This document shows, one piece after another, positions 1-7,972 of a stretch of DNA of 20,208 bases (position 1 is its first letter; the number at the start of each line of letters is the position of its first letter). The position numbers and the translations under genes were made by a program. This stretch comes from Rhodobacterales bacterium UBA5972 (lineage in GTDB: Bacteria > Pseudomonadota > Alphaproteobacteria > Rhodobacterales > Rhodobacteraceae). Location of the stretch: assembly GCA_002430125.1 (NCBI GenBank), contig DJBQ01000065.1:11153-31360 (forward strand). The letters run 5' to 3'. The notes under the pieces were generated by a model. That model saw only the letters and a list, made by a program, of their open reading frames with translations, had not been told where the DNA came from and ran no database searches.

Positions 1-1
1 C

Positions 2-145
2 CGGTTTGGCGGTAATATTTCGCGAACCGCCAGTTTCGTCGGCATGGAGCGTTCAGCGTTGCACCGCAAACTAAAATCACTGAATGTGGTGACATCCAGC
101 AAATCCGGTGCCCGCGTGGCAGAAATCGATGACGAGGACGATTAA
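2..145 (+). CDS. ntrX: NtrX response regulator, C-terminal end (partial)
   Basis: Only the last 47 codons are present; the gene enters from the left edge in frame 2 and ends with TAA at 143-145. The translated piece contains [22 protein letters not shown] followed by a short acidic tail ending in DDEDD. The first part is the Fis-type helix-turn-helix found at the C-terminus of NtrC/NtrX response regulators. NtrX is the DNA-binding partner of the sensor kinase NtrY and acts in nitrogen and redox responses in alphaproteobacteria. Identity as NtrX rather than NtrC is inferred mostly from context: trkA, hfq and hflX follow ntrYX in many alphaproteobacteria. The receiver and AAA+ domains lie outside the window. 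Confidence 0.8.
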   Translation, partial: RFGGNISRTASFVGMERSALHRKLKSLNVVTSSKSGARVAEIDDEDD

Positions 146-198
146 GCCCTAGATTTCCACCACGTCGGCTGACAATACGCCAAAAAACGCCCGACCCT

Positions 199-627
199 TC
201 AAATATCCAGAACCAGATGCGGCTGACCGTTTGAGGTTCGCGCATCGGTGCGGCCCTGTGATGTGATCACATTCTGAACGCGTTTTCGAAAGTTCGAAAA
301 ACTGTCAAATGTCACGACATCCACTGCTTCATCAAAATCCAGAACGACATGATATCGATCGCCGGGCAAGTTGCGCACACCTATCACTTCACCGATAAAA
401 GGCTGGCCCATAAATTTGCCGGTGACAACCTGACCCAGCCAAACCGGGCAGGCGGGTCGGTTTCCAATTTTGGCAAACAGCGTGTTCCAGTCCTTGGATC
501 CATGTTGATGCGCAATGGCTTCAAGGGTTTGCGAATGGGTCATGTCGATGCCTTGGGCGGCAAGTTCGGCCCTGAGGCGCTTGGCCTGTGCTTTTAGGGC
601 CTCTATAGATAGTTGCATATTGGTCAT
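199..627 (-). CDS. Glyoxalase_8-type small protein
   Basis: A 142-residue protein. The N-terminal ~50 residues (SIEALKAQAKRLRAEL, then SQTLEAIAHQHGSKDWNTL) resemble the helical domain catalogued as Glyoxalase_8, commonly annotated 'glyoxalase superfamily protein'. The rest (about 60-142) is a beta-rich segment with no catalytic motif I recognise, and no enzymatic activity should be assumed from the name. The start at 627 is chosen because AGGA lies about 10 bases upstream in a GGCAGGAACGG context. The frame stays open further upstream to 885, but that extension has no recognisable protein sequence and would run through the trkA leader. The gene lies between ntrX and trkA on the opposite strand, converging on ntrX (53-base gap) and diverging from trkA. 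Confidence 0.75.
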   Translation of the reverse strand: MTNMQLSIEALKAQAKRLRAELAAQGIDMTHSQTLEAIAHQHGSKDWNTLFAKIGNRPACPVWLGQVVTGKFMGQPFIGEVIGVRNLPGDRYHVVLDFDEAVDVVTFDSFSNFRKRVQNVITSQGRTDARTSNGQPHLVLDI

Positions 628-829
628 AACAATCCGTTCCTGCCGATGCGGGTTCGCGAGAGGTGCCTGCGTTACCATCCCTCCGCCAGTGGCAGTGATT
701 GGATGACGTGAAAAAACTCGGGGCTTCACCAAAGCAGATGCTTGCAGGCGGCAGGGGCCCAAACCCTTGATCGACGCGATACGCCGCGAAACCGTTTGTG
801 TCAACGACCGGACATTCAGACGTTGCGCT

Positions 830-859
830 TTTGCTGCCAATCGGCGAAATTGGCGCAAA
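830..859 (+). promoter_or_regulatory. Bulged hairpin / inverted repeat just upstream of trkA
   Basis: The left arm TTTGC-T-GCCAAT (830-841) pairs with the right arm ATTGGCGCAAA (849-859): eleven base pairs with one bulged T at 835 and a seven-base loop (842-848). It sits 25 bases before the trkA ATG, just ahead of the AGGAG ribosome-binding site near 875. It could be an RNA leader hairpin or a DNA operator. No T-run follows, so it is not an obvious intrinsic terminator. The structure is directly visible; its function is not known. Confidence 0.55.
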
Positions 860-884
860 TTTCCCAGCGGTGGCAGGAGCCCCA

Positions 885-2261
885 ATGAAGGTCATCATAT
901 GTGGGGCTGGTCAGGTTGGCTGGCAAATCGCCCGCCATCTTTCTGCTGAAAAAAATGATGTAACTGTGGTGGACCAAAATGCCGAACTGGTACGGCGGGC
1001 GACGGATACGCTGGATGTAAACGGCGTCATCGGTTTTGCTTCATACCCCGATGTATTGGAACAGGCAGGCGCGCGTGATGCCGATATGATTATTGCCGCA
1101 ACCCATTCCGACGAAGTGAATATGGTTACGTGTCAGGTTGCGCATTCGATTTTTTCGATTCCGCGAAAAATCGCGCGCTTGCGGGCGCAAAGCTATCATG
1201 ACGCAATCTATTCAGACCTTTATCGGCGCGAACATATGCCGATTGACGTGGTCATCAGTCCGGAGCGAGAGGTGGCCGAGGCCGCGTTGCAACGCCTTAG
1301 GGCCCCTTCGACATTCGACACAGAGCTGTTTTTAGATGGCGAAGCCCAGCTGATCGGCGTGTCGCTTGACGATCATTGCGCAGTTTTGAACACGCCTCTG
1401 CGACAGTTAACCGAGCTGTTTTCCACTTTACGCGCCGTCGTAGTTGCAATTCGTCGCGACGGAACTTTGTTTGCGCCCGAGCCCGGCGACCAGTTATTTG
1501 CCAAAGACCAGGTCTATATTTTCACCCATACCGAAGATCTTGGACGCACGCTTGAGATTTTCGGCAAGTCAGCCCAAAAGCGCGAGCGGGTCATCATTAT
1601 TGGCGGTGGTAACGTCGGCTTGGCTGTGGCTAAGCAGCTTGAAAACAGCTCGGATCGAATTCGTGCCAAAGTGATCGAGCGTGACCGCCGGGTCGCCGAA
1701 TTTGCCGCTGACGCCCTTGAGCGGACGATTGTTTTGCACGGCGACGGCCTTGACATGGATATGCTGCAAGAAGCGAACATTGACAAAGTCGATGCTCTGC
1801 TGGCGGTCACGGACGACGACAAAACCAACTTGCTGGTCGCCGCACGCGCCAAAGCCGCAGGTTGTCCGATGGTAATTTCGCTGGTAAATGATCCGACCCT
1901 TACATCGCTGATGGGGCCATTAAACATCGACGCATTTGTTAACCCGCGTGCAACTACTGTGTCGTCAATCCTAAGACATATTCGCCATGGCCGGGTGCGC
2001 GCGGTTTATTCTATCGGCGATGCCGAGGCCGAAATTATCGAGGCGCAGGTTATGTCGCCGTCGCCAATCGCCGACAAACGCATCCGCGACATCGAATTTC
2101 CCGAAGGTGTTTTGGTTGGCGCAATCAAAAAAGGTGACAAGGTTATCAAACCCAATGCTTCGACCAAAATCGAAGAGGGGGATATAATTGCGCTGTTTTG
2201 TATGGCCCAGGACGTACCCGAAGTAGAACGGTTGCTTCAGGTCAGTATCGACTTTTTCTAG
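885..2261 (+). CDS. trkA: Trk potassium uptake regulatory subunit TrkA
   Basis: A 458-residue cytoplasmic protein that binds NAD(H) and gates the TrkH potassium channel subunit. It shows the duplicated RCK layout of full-length TrkA: a first Rossmann nucleotide-binding half beginning MKVIICGAGQVGWQIA (GAGQVG at 7-12, acidic D30 ending the second strand), a first TrkA-C region around residues 150-225, then a second Rossmann half with GGGNVGLAVAKQLE (GGGNVG at about 240-245) and a second TrkA-C region to the end. Length matches the family. The ATG at 885 is preferred over in-frame upstream starts because AGGAG lies 6-7 bases ahead and the Rossmann strand begins immediately after Met. trkH follows after only three bases, so the two are almost certainly co-transcribed. 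Downstream of ntrX is its usual alphaproteobacterial location. Confidence 0.96.
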   Translation: MKVIICGAGQVGWQIARHLSAEKNDVTVVDQNAELVRRATDTLDVNGVIGFASYPDVLEQAGARDADMIIAATHSDEVNMVTCQVAHSIFSIPRKIARLRAQSYHDAIYSDLYRREHMPIDVVISPEREVAEAALQRLRAPSTFDTELFLDGEAQLIGVSLDDHCAVLNTPLRQLTELFSTLRAVVVAIRRDGTLFAPEPGDQLFAKDQVYIFTHTEDLGRTLEIFGKSAQKRERVIIIGGGNVGLAVAKQLENSSDRIRAKVIERDRRVAEFAADALERTIVLHGDGLDMDMLQEANIDKVDALLAVTDDDKTNLLVAARAKAAGCPMVISLVNDPTLTSLMGPLNIDAFVNPRATTVSSILRHIRHGRVRAVYSIGDAEAEIIEAQVMSPSPIADKRIRDIEFPEGVLVGAIKKGDKVIKPNASTKIEEGDIIALFCMAQDVPEVERLLQVSIDFF

Positions 2262-2264
2262 CCG

Positions 2265-3779
2265 ATGAAAGTTCTGCTGAAACTTCCGTTTCTGGTGATT
2301 TTGATGGCGATTTCCGCTGTCTCAATGTTGGTCCCAATGGCGCATGCTATCCGGATTGGCGACTTTTTCACCGCCCGGGTGTTCCTCCATAGCGGGTTGT
2401 TGATTTTACTGCTGACCGCCCTGATCGGCCTTGCGCTTTTGAACCGCCCGCCAGCGCGAACTGCACACACGCAGCTTATTCATCTGTTGGCGGCGTTTCT
2501 GGTATTGCCGGTATTTCTGGGCATTCCATTGTTGTTCTTGCATACTGGTGCCAGTGCATTTGACATCTATTTTGAAATGCTTTCCTGCCTGACGACAACC
2601 GGCGCATCATTGTTTGACGATGCAAGCCGCTTGAACGAGCCGACCCATTTGTGGCGTGCCTTAGTGGGGTGGATGGGCGGATTTCTGATGTTGCTAAGCG
2701 CGGTGGCGATTTTTGCACCGATGAACCTGGGCGGATTTGAAGTTTATGCAATTAAACCCGCGGTCAACCCATCACGCAGCATTTCGCAAATCAGGGCGGC
2801 AGATGTTTCGGAAAGACTTGCCAGTTTTTCGTGGCGCATGGCGCCGGTCTATTTGGCTGCCACTGCGGTTCTTGCTTTGGCTTTGACGCTGCTGGGCGAA
2901 CGACCGTTCATTGCGGCCGTGTTGGCCATGGCCACCCTGTCAACCAGCGGGATAACCTCAACCGGTGACAGCGGCAGAATGATGGTCGGCTACGGAGGCG
3001 AAGCCCTGATATTCATTTTCATGATATTCGCGGTGTCGCGGGTACTTTTGCCGACCGACCGAACGCTGCCAAAATTAAGGACTATCTGGCAGGATCACGA
3101 ATTCAAGTTGGCGTTGGCGTTTGTGACCACATTGCCAATGCTGTTGTTTCTCAGGCACTGGCTTGGCGCGTTGGACTTGAGCGAACAAAAAGACATTCCT
3201 GAGGCGTTGAGTGCCGCCTGGGGCAGCGTGTTCACCGTTTTGTCGTTCCTAACGACCACCGGTTTTGTCAGTACCAGTTGGCACGACAGCCAGCTTTGGT
3301 CCGGGCTTGAAAGTACCAGAATTGCACTTTTGGGTCTGTCGGTTATGGGGGGCGGGATTGCAACAACCGCCGGCGGGATCAAGTTGCTGCGGGTTTACGC
3401 GCTTTATAAACACGGCGCCCGTGAATTACAGAAACTCAGCTTTCCAAGGTCGGTCGCTGGCGCTGGCGGGGCCGCTCGACATATTCGCCGCGAAGGCGCT
3501 TATGTCGCGTGGTTGTTTTTTATGTTGTTTGCGATCACCACGGCACTGGTGATGCTGGCGCTTGGACTTTCTGGCCTGACGTTCGAGGAAAGTCTGGCGT
3601 TTGGCACATCTGCGCTTAGCACCACGGGGCCTTTGGCCGCAGCCGTTCTTGAAAATGGTGCTGAATATGGGGCGCTAAATATCTGGGCTAAAGTGATATT
3701 ATGCGTCGGAATGGTGCTTGGCCGGTTCGAAACCCTGGCAATTATTGCACTTTTGAACCCGGAATTCTGGCGACGATAG
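2265..3779 (+). CDS. trkH: Trk potassium channel/transport subunit TrkH
   Basis: A 504-residue integral membrane protein forming the potassium-conducting pore. The four M1-P-M2 repeats are recognisable by their selectivity-filter segments: TTGAS at 111-115, STSGITSTG at about 226-234, LTTTGFVST at about 329-337 and LSTTGP at 451-456. GGGIATTAGGIKLLR (362-376) matches the glycine-rich gating segment in the middle of the third repeat, and GRFETLAIIALLNPEFWR at the C-terminus is the typical TrkH/TrkG ending. The ATG lies three bases after the trkA stop with no clear ribosome-binding site of its own. Translation is therefore probably coupled to trkA (inference). No frameshift or missing filter is visible. 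Confidence 0.95.
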   Translation: MKVLLKLPFLVILMAISAVSMLVPMAHAIRIGDFFTARVFLHSGLLILLLTALIGLALLNRPPARTAHTQLIHLLAAFLVLPVFLGIPLLFLHTGASAFDIYFEMLSCLTTTGASLFDDASRLNEPTHLWRALVGWMGGFLMLLSAVAIFAPMNLGGFEVYAIKPAVNPSRSISQIRAADVSERLASFSWRMAPVYLAATAVLALALTLLGERPFIAAVLAMATLSTSGITSTGDSGRMMVGYGGEALIFIFMIFAVSRVLLPTDRTLPKLRTIWQDHEFKLALAFVTTLPMLLFLRHWLGALDLSEQKDIPEALSAAWGSVFTVLSFLTTTGFVSTSWHDSQLWSGLESTRIALLGLSVMGGGIATTAGGIKLLRVYALYKHGARELQKLSFPRSVAGAGGAARHIRREGAYVAWLFFMLFAITTALVMLALGLSGLTFEESLAFGTSALSTTGPLAAAVLENGAEYGALNIWAKVILCVGMVLGRFETLAIIALLNPEFWRR

Positions 3780-3914
3780 CAAAAAGTGAATAAAAAGCCG
3801 CATTTTTTGGGGTTTTGCGCTGGAAATCCTTGATAAGCAACGCCATATTCGAAGCATAAAGATAAAACCAGTAGTCGCCAAAGGCTGCGGTAATAAAACT
3901 GAAGGCTGAAAAAA

Positions 3915-4154
3915 ATGGCTGCCGATAAACAAAACTTGCAAGACGCATTTCTGAACAATGTTCGAAAATCAAAAATCTCGGTGACGATCTTCTTGATCAA
4001 TGGAGTGAAACTACAGGGCGTGATCACCTGGTTTGACAGTTTCTGTGTGCTGTTGCGGCGGGATGGGCAATCGCAACTGGTTTACAAAAGTGCGATTTCA
4101 ACAATCATGCCGTCGCAACCGGTAAGCCTTTATGAAGGCGACGACGGAACTTGA
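3915..4154 (+). CDS. hfq: RNA chaperone Hfq
   Basis: A 79-residue Sm-like protein forming a hexameric ring that anneals small RNAs to mRNAs. The Sm1 and Sm2 segments are clear: [25 protein letters not shown] and then [13 protein letters not shown], with the alphaproteobacterial start [13 protein letters not shown] and a short C-terminal tail. Two proximal-face residues differ from the norm. Residue 42 is Ser (Gln41 in E. coli, often Asn in related bacteria), and residue 59 is Ser where nearly all Hfq proteins have His (E. coli His57 in the YKHAIS motif). The codons read TAC AAA AGT GCG, so this is what the sequence says. GAAGG lies upstream of the ATG. There are 135 bases after trkH and 21 bases before hflX, the classic hfq-hflX pairing. 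Confidence 0.97.
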   Translation: MAADKQNLQDAFLNNVRKSKISVTIFLINGVKLQGVITWFDSFCVLLRRDGQSQLVYKSAISTIMPSQPVSLYEGDDGT

Positions 4155-4175
4155 TCTTTATAAGCACCCGGATGC

Positions 4176-5429
4176 ATGCGTAGCCTCGTACTGCACCCCG
4201 ATTTCGCTAGGCGCGACAGCCGACGCACTGCGCAAAACGCGCTGGCCGAAGCTGTATCGTTGGCACATGCACTTGAGCTTGAGGTCGTCGACGCACTGGT
4301 GATCCGCTTGCCAAAAGCCCAGGCAAAGTTTTTGTTCGGCACTGGCAAAGTACAAGAACTAAAGCAATTGATCGAAGACAACGAGATCGGTTTGGTTATT
4401 GTGGACGGACCTGTTTCGCCGGTCCAGCAGCGCAATCTTGAACGGGAATGGAAAGTCAAAGTACTTGATCGAACCGGTCTGATCCTGGAAATTTTCGGGG
4501 CTAGGGCGCGCACCAAAGAGGGGGTGTTACAGGTTGATCTTGCTGCCTTGTCCTATCAGAAAACCCGCCTTGTGCGCAGTTGGACCCATTTGGAACGGCA
4601 GCGCGGTGGGCTGAGTTTTGTTGGTGGCTCGGGCGAGACTCAAATTGAAAGCGACCGTCGCCAGATCGACGAAGCGATAATTCGACTAAAACGGCAACTG
4701 ACAAAAGTAAGCAAAACCCGCGCCTTGCACAGGGTGTCGCGCAAGAAAATCCCCTATCCGATTGTGGCTTTGGTTGGCTACACCAATGCTGGTAAATCGA
4801 CGGTCTTTAACACCCTTACGGGCGCCGAAGTTTTGGCCAAGGATATGTTGTTTGCCACACTTGACCCCACCATGCGTGCCGTTCGTTTGCCAAGTGAACA
4901 TGACATTATTTTGTCGGATACCGTCGGTTTCATTTCCGATTTGCCAACGCAATTGGTGGCCGCATTCCGTGCCACGCTTGAAGAGGTACTGGATGCCGAT
5001 CTGATCCTGCATATCCGCGATATCTCGCATCCGGAGACCGAACAACAGGCCGCCGATGTCGCGGATATTTTAACCGATTTGGGGATTTCAGACCGCGCCC
5101 GCGACACCATGATCGAAGTCTGGAACAAGATTGACCTTGTTGATGACGTTGCACGGGCTGCGTTGAATGTGATTGCTGACAGAAGCCCCAGTATTCTGGC
5201 CACCTCGGCGATAACCGGCGAAGGCATGGATCTATTGCGCGCAGCGATCGATCAGGCAATGGCCGAGCCGGTACTGCGCGAACAAATCAGTTTGGCCTTT
5301 GCGGATGGCCGCCAACGCGCGTGGTTGTTTGACCAGCATGTTGTTCAAACTGAAACCCAAACCGAAGCCGGGTACACATTTGACGTGGTTTGGACCGAAA
5401 AACAGAAAAGCCGGTTTTTGAATATTTAG
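4176..5429 (+). CDS. hflX: Ribosome-associated GTPase HflX
   Basis: A 417-residue protein of the OBG-HflX GTPase superfamily that binds the large ribosomal subunit and splits stalled or stressed ribosomes. The N-terminal glycine-rich HflX domain includes FLFGTGKVQEL, then LDRTGLILEIFGARARTKEG (around 97-116) and GGLSFVGGSGETQIE. The G domain shows G1 GYTNAGKST (201-209), the switch I Thr in FATLDPT (about 228), G3 DTVGF (248-252), G4 NKID (317-320) and G5 SA (about 344). A short C-terminal domain follows. The ATG at 4176 is the only usable start, because an in-frame stop lies at 4161-4163; its ribosome-binding site is weak. It lies 21 bases after hfq, consistent with an hfq-hflX operon, and converges on the acylase gene with only seven bases between stop codons. 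Confidence 0.96.
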   Translation: MRSLVLHPDFARRDSRRTAQNALAEAVSLAHALELEVVDALVIRLPKAQAKFLFGTGKVQELKQLIEDNEIGLVIVDGPVSPVQQRNLEREWKVKVLDRTGLILEIFGARARTKEGVLQVDLAALSYQKTRLVRSWTHLERQRGGLSFVGGSGETQIESDRRQIDEAIIRLKRQLTKVSKTRALHRVSRKKIPYPIVALVGYTNAGKSTVFNTLTGAEVLAKDMLFATLDPTMRAVRLPSEHDIILSDTVGFISDLPTQLVAAFRATLEEVLDADLILHIRDISHPETEQQAADVADILTDLGISDRARDTMIEVWNKIDLVDDVARAALNVIADRSPSILATSAITGEGMDLLRAAIDQAMAEPVLREQISLAFADGRQRAWLFDQHVVQTETQTEAGYTFDVVWTEKQKSRFLNI

Positions 5430-5435
5430 GAGTCA

Positions 5436-5452
5436 GTCACCGCTTTGGTGAC
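5436..5452. repeat. Hairpin between convergent hflX and acylase genes
   Basis: GTCACC (5436-5441) and GGTGAC (5447-5452) form a perfect six-base-pair stem with loop GCTTT. It lies at the junction of the two convergent genes and includes the acylase stop codon (minus strand, 5437-5439). No T-run follows on either strand, so if it terminates transcription it is a weak or factor-assisted bidirectional site. No other terminator is visible between the two genes. Confidence 0.35.
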
Positions 5453-7899
5453 AGCACCGATATCCCGACAGCGGCAGCTTGTGCCAAGGCCGGATCAAGC
5501 GACATCGGAATATATTCACCACGCCGCCATAACTGGGCTTGATCATCATAAAACCGCGACAGGAAATGCCCGCTTTGCCCGGTCGAGATGATAAAGACCG
5601 AACCGTCTGGATCTCCGAAGTCATAGACGCCGCGATACCCGGCACCGTGCACGTTGGCAAAAGGATTGTCGCCCGAGCCGCTTGTACGACCGCGCATTAA
5701 GGTGTTGTCGCCGCCTGACGTTGATTGGCGGATATTCACCAGCCAACCCAGCAGCGGAATTTTTCCTAAAGTCGAATGATCTTGCAGCGCTATATGCGCA
5801 TCCCCCCAACGCCAGCTTTCGACCCGGAGACCATAGATTTGCGAGAGGTTTTCAAGGGCGACGTCCAGCGCAAGCTGCGCTATTTCGGTACATGTTTCGA
5901 TGGCCGTCGATTGAACGACATCACACCACACCGACGCACCGTCCAGATTTCGGAAAACCCGTTCCAGAAAAACCGGATCGTAGTGGGTGAAGTCTACCGT
6001 TATCGAGCCGATTTCGTCCTTGATCAAACGATCCTGCAAAACCCGCATCCAAGCCGTAAAGATCAGAGGTTCCGGCAAATGCTCGTTCATTTCGCCATTC
6101 CAGTCAGCCAGCAGCGCCAGCGCCTTTTTGCGACGCTGGGCACTTGTGGTCGGCAGATCAGCATCACTGGCAAACCACAGATCCTTGGCAATCAACGGTA
6201 AAAGCGCGCGGGCGGAAAAGGAGACCTGATCTAGCTGTGCTTCGATGAAACTGGCGCGAGTATGGACCAGCCGATTGCCCATCAGCTTGCGAAGCCGTTC
6301 GATGCGTTGCGAGTCACCCCAGGAAAAACTGACATGGTTTGGAAACGGCCGGTCGACGGTTTTGTTGTTGGTGTTGGCGACCAGACCGCCCAACGGATCA
6401 ATGATGCGCGGGTTATTTTCATAGGGCAGATACCCGGCCCAAAGGTTTTCCGCCAGCCAGCCAGCAGTTGGAAGACGCCCCTGACTTTGGTGTAAAGCCG
6501 GACGGTTGGCCATTTTGCCGATCATCTGAAAGCCGATTGACGTTTTATCGACCAGTGTCAGGTTCTGTGCCGGGGCGACGAAATCGCGCGCTGCGTCGAT
6601 TGCTAGGGCGACAGTCGGGGCATGCATCATTTTCATCGCAGCCGACATGGATTTATCGCTTGGATCCAAGGCCGTCCATTGCAACGAAACGACGTGTCCC
6701 TCGGGCGTGATCTTTTCAAGATTGTAGCGATTGGCAGGCAGAACCGGGCCGTTCTCGGTCCAGCGCAGGGTGCGCGTAACGGCTTTACCGCCATTAACAG
6801 TGACAGTTACATCTTTGGTGACAAAGGGTTTGAATCCGTTCGGTGTCAGATACTCGGTCGCATTGTTGGGGTTCAATTTTTCGATCAGCAAATCCTGATC
6901 GTCCAGATAGGCAGACGTGATCCCCCAGCCCAGTTTTGCGCTGCGACCGCTAAGAATCAAAGGCATGCCCGGAATTGTTGCGCCGATCACATCACCGGAC
7001 TGTAGTTCCAGCCGTGCCAGCATCCAGATTGCCGGGGCGGTAAAGCCAAGATGCGGGTCATTTGCCAAAAGGCTGCCTTGATTGGCAGAACGTGAAGGGG
7101 CTGCTGCCCAAGCGTTGGACGCTCCTGCCATATCAAAGTCTGGAACCGGATCAAATGCTTGCCTGACCTGGCTGGCGCCCTGGTCGACGCGTGGAAGGCT
7201 GGGAAATAAGCTGGCGAAAGAGGGCAGGGCGATGCCGCCGGGGCCAGGCGCATCCGGTAAAATATCACTTAAACGCGCGTTCGATAACACCAAGGAAAGG
7301 CGAGAACGCAAAACCTCGTTTGACAAATGACCACTTAACTGCAGCGCCATAACCTTGAGGATAGCAAGACTATCCGCAGGCTGCCACGGCGCGATCTGCC
7401 GGGAGAAAATGAAAAACTCAGGCGCACCACGCCCCAAAGCATCATCCCGCACAGCCTCCAACCAGGCGTTCACACCGTCGGCATAAGCCTTTAGCGCCAT
7501 AGTTGTCGCCGGATCCTGCACGGAAACAGATTTCTGCGCCGCACCGTAAAGATCAAGTTGACGCAGCAGGAAATCAAGCTCCAAAGTTCGCTCGCCAAAT
7601 AACTCGGAAAGACGCCCCTGAGCGGTTCGCCTGAGCAACGTCATCTGCCACAAACGATCCTGCGCATGTGCATAACCAAGGCCAAAAAATGCATCGCGGT
7701 CATGATCGGCGAAAATATGCGGCACATTGTGCACATCGCGCACGATCTCAATCGGTGCAATCAACCCTTTTACGGCCCGATCTTTCGAATAATCCGGTAG
7801 AGATTGCGAGGCCAGATAATAGGCCAGCATTGCAGCCAAAATCAAAAAGCCCGAAAGCCCGATAAACAGCCGCATAAGCCAGCGGAAAGTCAGTTGCAT
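5437..7899 (-). CDS. Penicillin acylase family protein (Ntn hydrolase), membrane-anchored
   Basis: An 820-residue precursor of the N-terminal-nucleophile amidohydrolases, which cleave amide bonds of acylated substrates (beta-lactams, acyl-homoserine lactones, lipopeptides). Residues 9-30 form a hydrophobic signal/anchor, so it probably acts in the periplasm. VRDVHNVPHIFADHDRDAFFGLGYAHAQDRLWQM is the alpha-subunit signature. The autoprocessing site is GA|SNAW, making Ser261 the beta-chain nucleophile; His283 then falls at beta position 23, as in the cephalosporin-acylase/PvdQ type. NTNNK at 509-513 matches the conserved oxyanion Asn region. The rest matches the family in length. AGGAAC-like bases (GGAAC) precede the ATG by about 7 bases. 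The substrate cannot be read from the sequence; a quorum-quenching role is possible but unproven. It is monocistronic by position, convergent with hflX and divergent from the oxidoreductase at 7973. Confidence 0.9.
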   Translation of the reverse strand: MQLTFRWLMRLFIGLSGFLILAAMLAYYLASQSLPDYSKDRAVKGLIAPIEIVRDVHNVPHIFADHDRDAFFGLGYAHAQDRLWQMTLLRRTAQGRLSELFGERTLELDFLLRQLDLYGAAQKSVSVQDPATTMALKAYADGVNAWLEAVRDDALGRGAPEFFIFSRQIAPWQPADSLAILKVMALQLSGHLSNEVLRSRLSLVLSNARLSDILPDAPGPGGIALPSFASLFPSLPRVDQGASQVRQAFDPVPDFDMAGASNAWAAAPSRSANQGSLLANDPHLGFTAPAIWMLARLELQSGDVIGATIPGMPLILSGRSAKLGWGITSAYLDDQDLLIEKLNPNNATEYLTPNGFKPFVTKDVTVTVNGGKAVTRTLRWTENGPVLPANRYNLEKITPEGHVVSLQWTALDPSDKSMSAAMKMMHAPTVALAIDAARDFVAPAQNLTLVDKTSIGFQMIGKMANRPALHQSQGRLPTAGWLAENLWAGYLPYENNPRIIDPLGGLVANTNNKTVDRPFPNHVSFSWGDSQRIERLRKLMGNRLVHTRASFIEAQLDQVSFSARALLPLIAKDLWFASDADLPTTSAQRRKKALALLADWNGEMNEHLPEPLIFTAWMRVLQDRLIKDEIGSITVDFTHYDPVFLERVFRNLDGASVWCDVVQSTAIETCTEIAQLALDVALENLSQIYGLRVESWRWGDAHIALQDHSTLGKIPLLGWLVNIRQSTSGGDNTLMRGRTSGSGDNPFANVHGAGYRGVYDFGDPDGSVFIISTGQSGHFLSRFYDDQAQLWRRGEYIPMSLDPALAQAAAVGISVLSPKR

Positions 7900-7972
7900 T
7901 TAGATGTTCCATATTGACCGCGCCGTTCTAGCAGGCCATGCCTTTTGGTACAAACGATCATCGGGGAAAATC

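Noticed and set aside
628..885. N-terminal extension of the Glyoxalase_8 protein up to 885
   Set aside because: The frame is open but the added residues look random, and a ribosome-binding site supports the start at 627.
521..898. Minus-strand open frame of 125 codons across the trkA leader
   Set aside because: It overlaps both the Glyoxalase_8 gene and the trkA start, has no recognisable protein features, and is a by-product of the real genes in other frames.
3792..3808. AAAAA-GCCGCA-TTTTT as a terminator after trkH
   Set aside because: The stem is A-T only and would be unstable. It may be a chance A/T arrangement, so it is not listed as a terminator.
3500..4027. Minus-strand frame of 175 codons across the trkH end and hfq start
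   Set aside because: It lies antisense to two well-supported genes and shows no domain or plausible composition.
7904..7972. Earlier in-frame start for the 3-hydroxyisobutyrate-dehydrogenase-like gene
   Set aside because: It would add 23 residues ahead of the Rossmann strand and lacks a ribosome-binding site, whereas the ATG at 7973 has GGGGA correctly placed.
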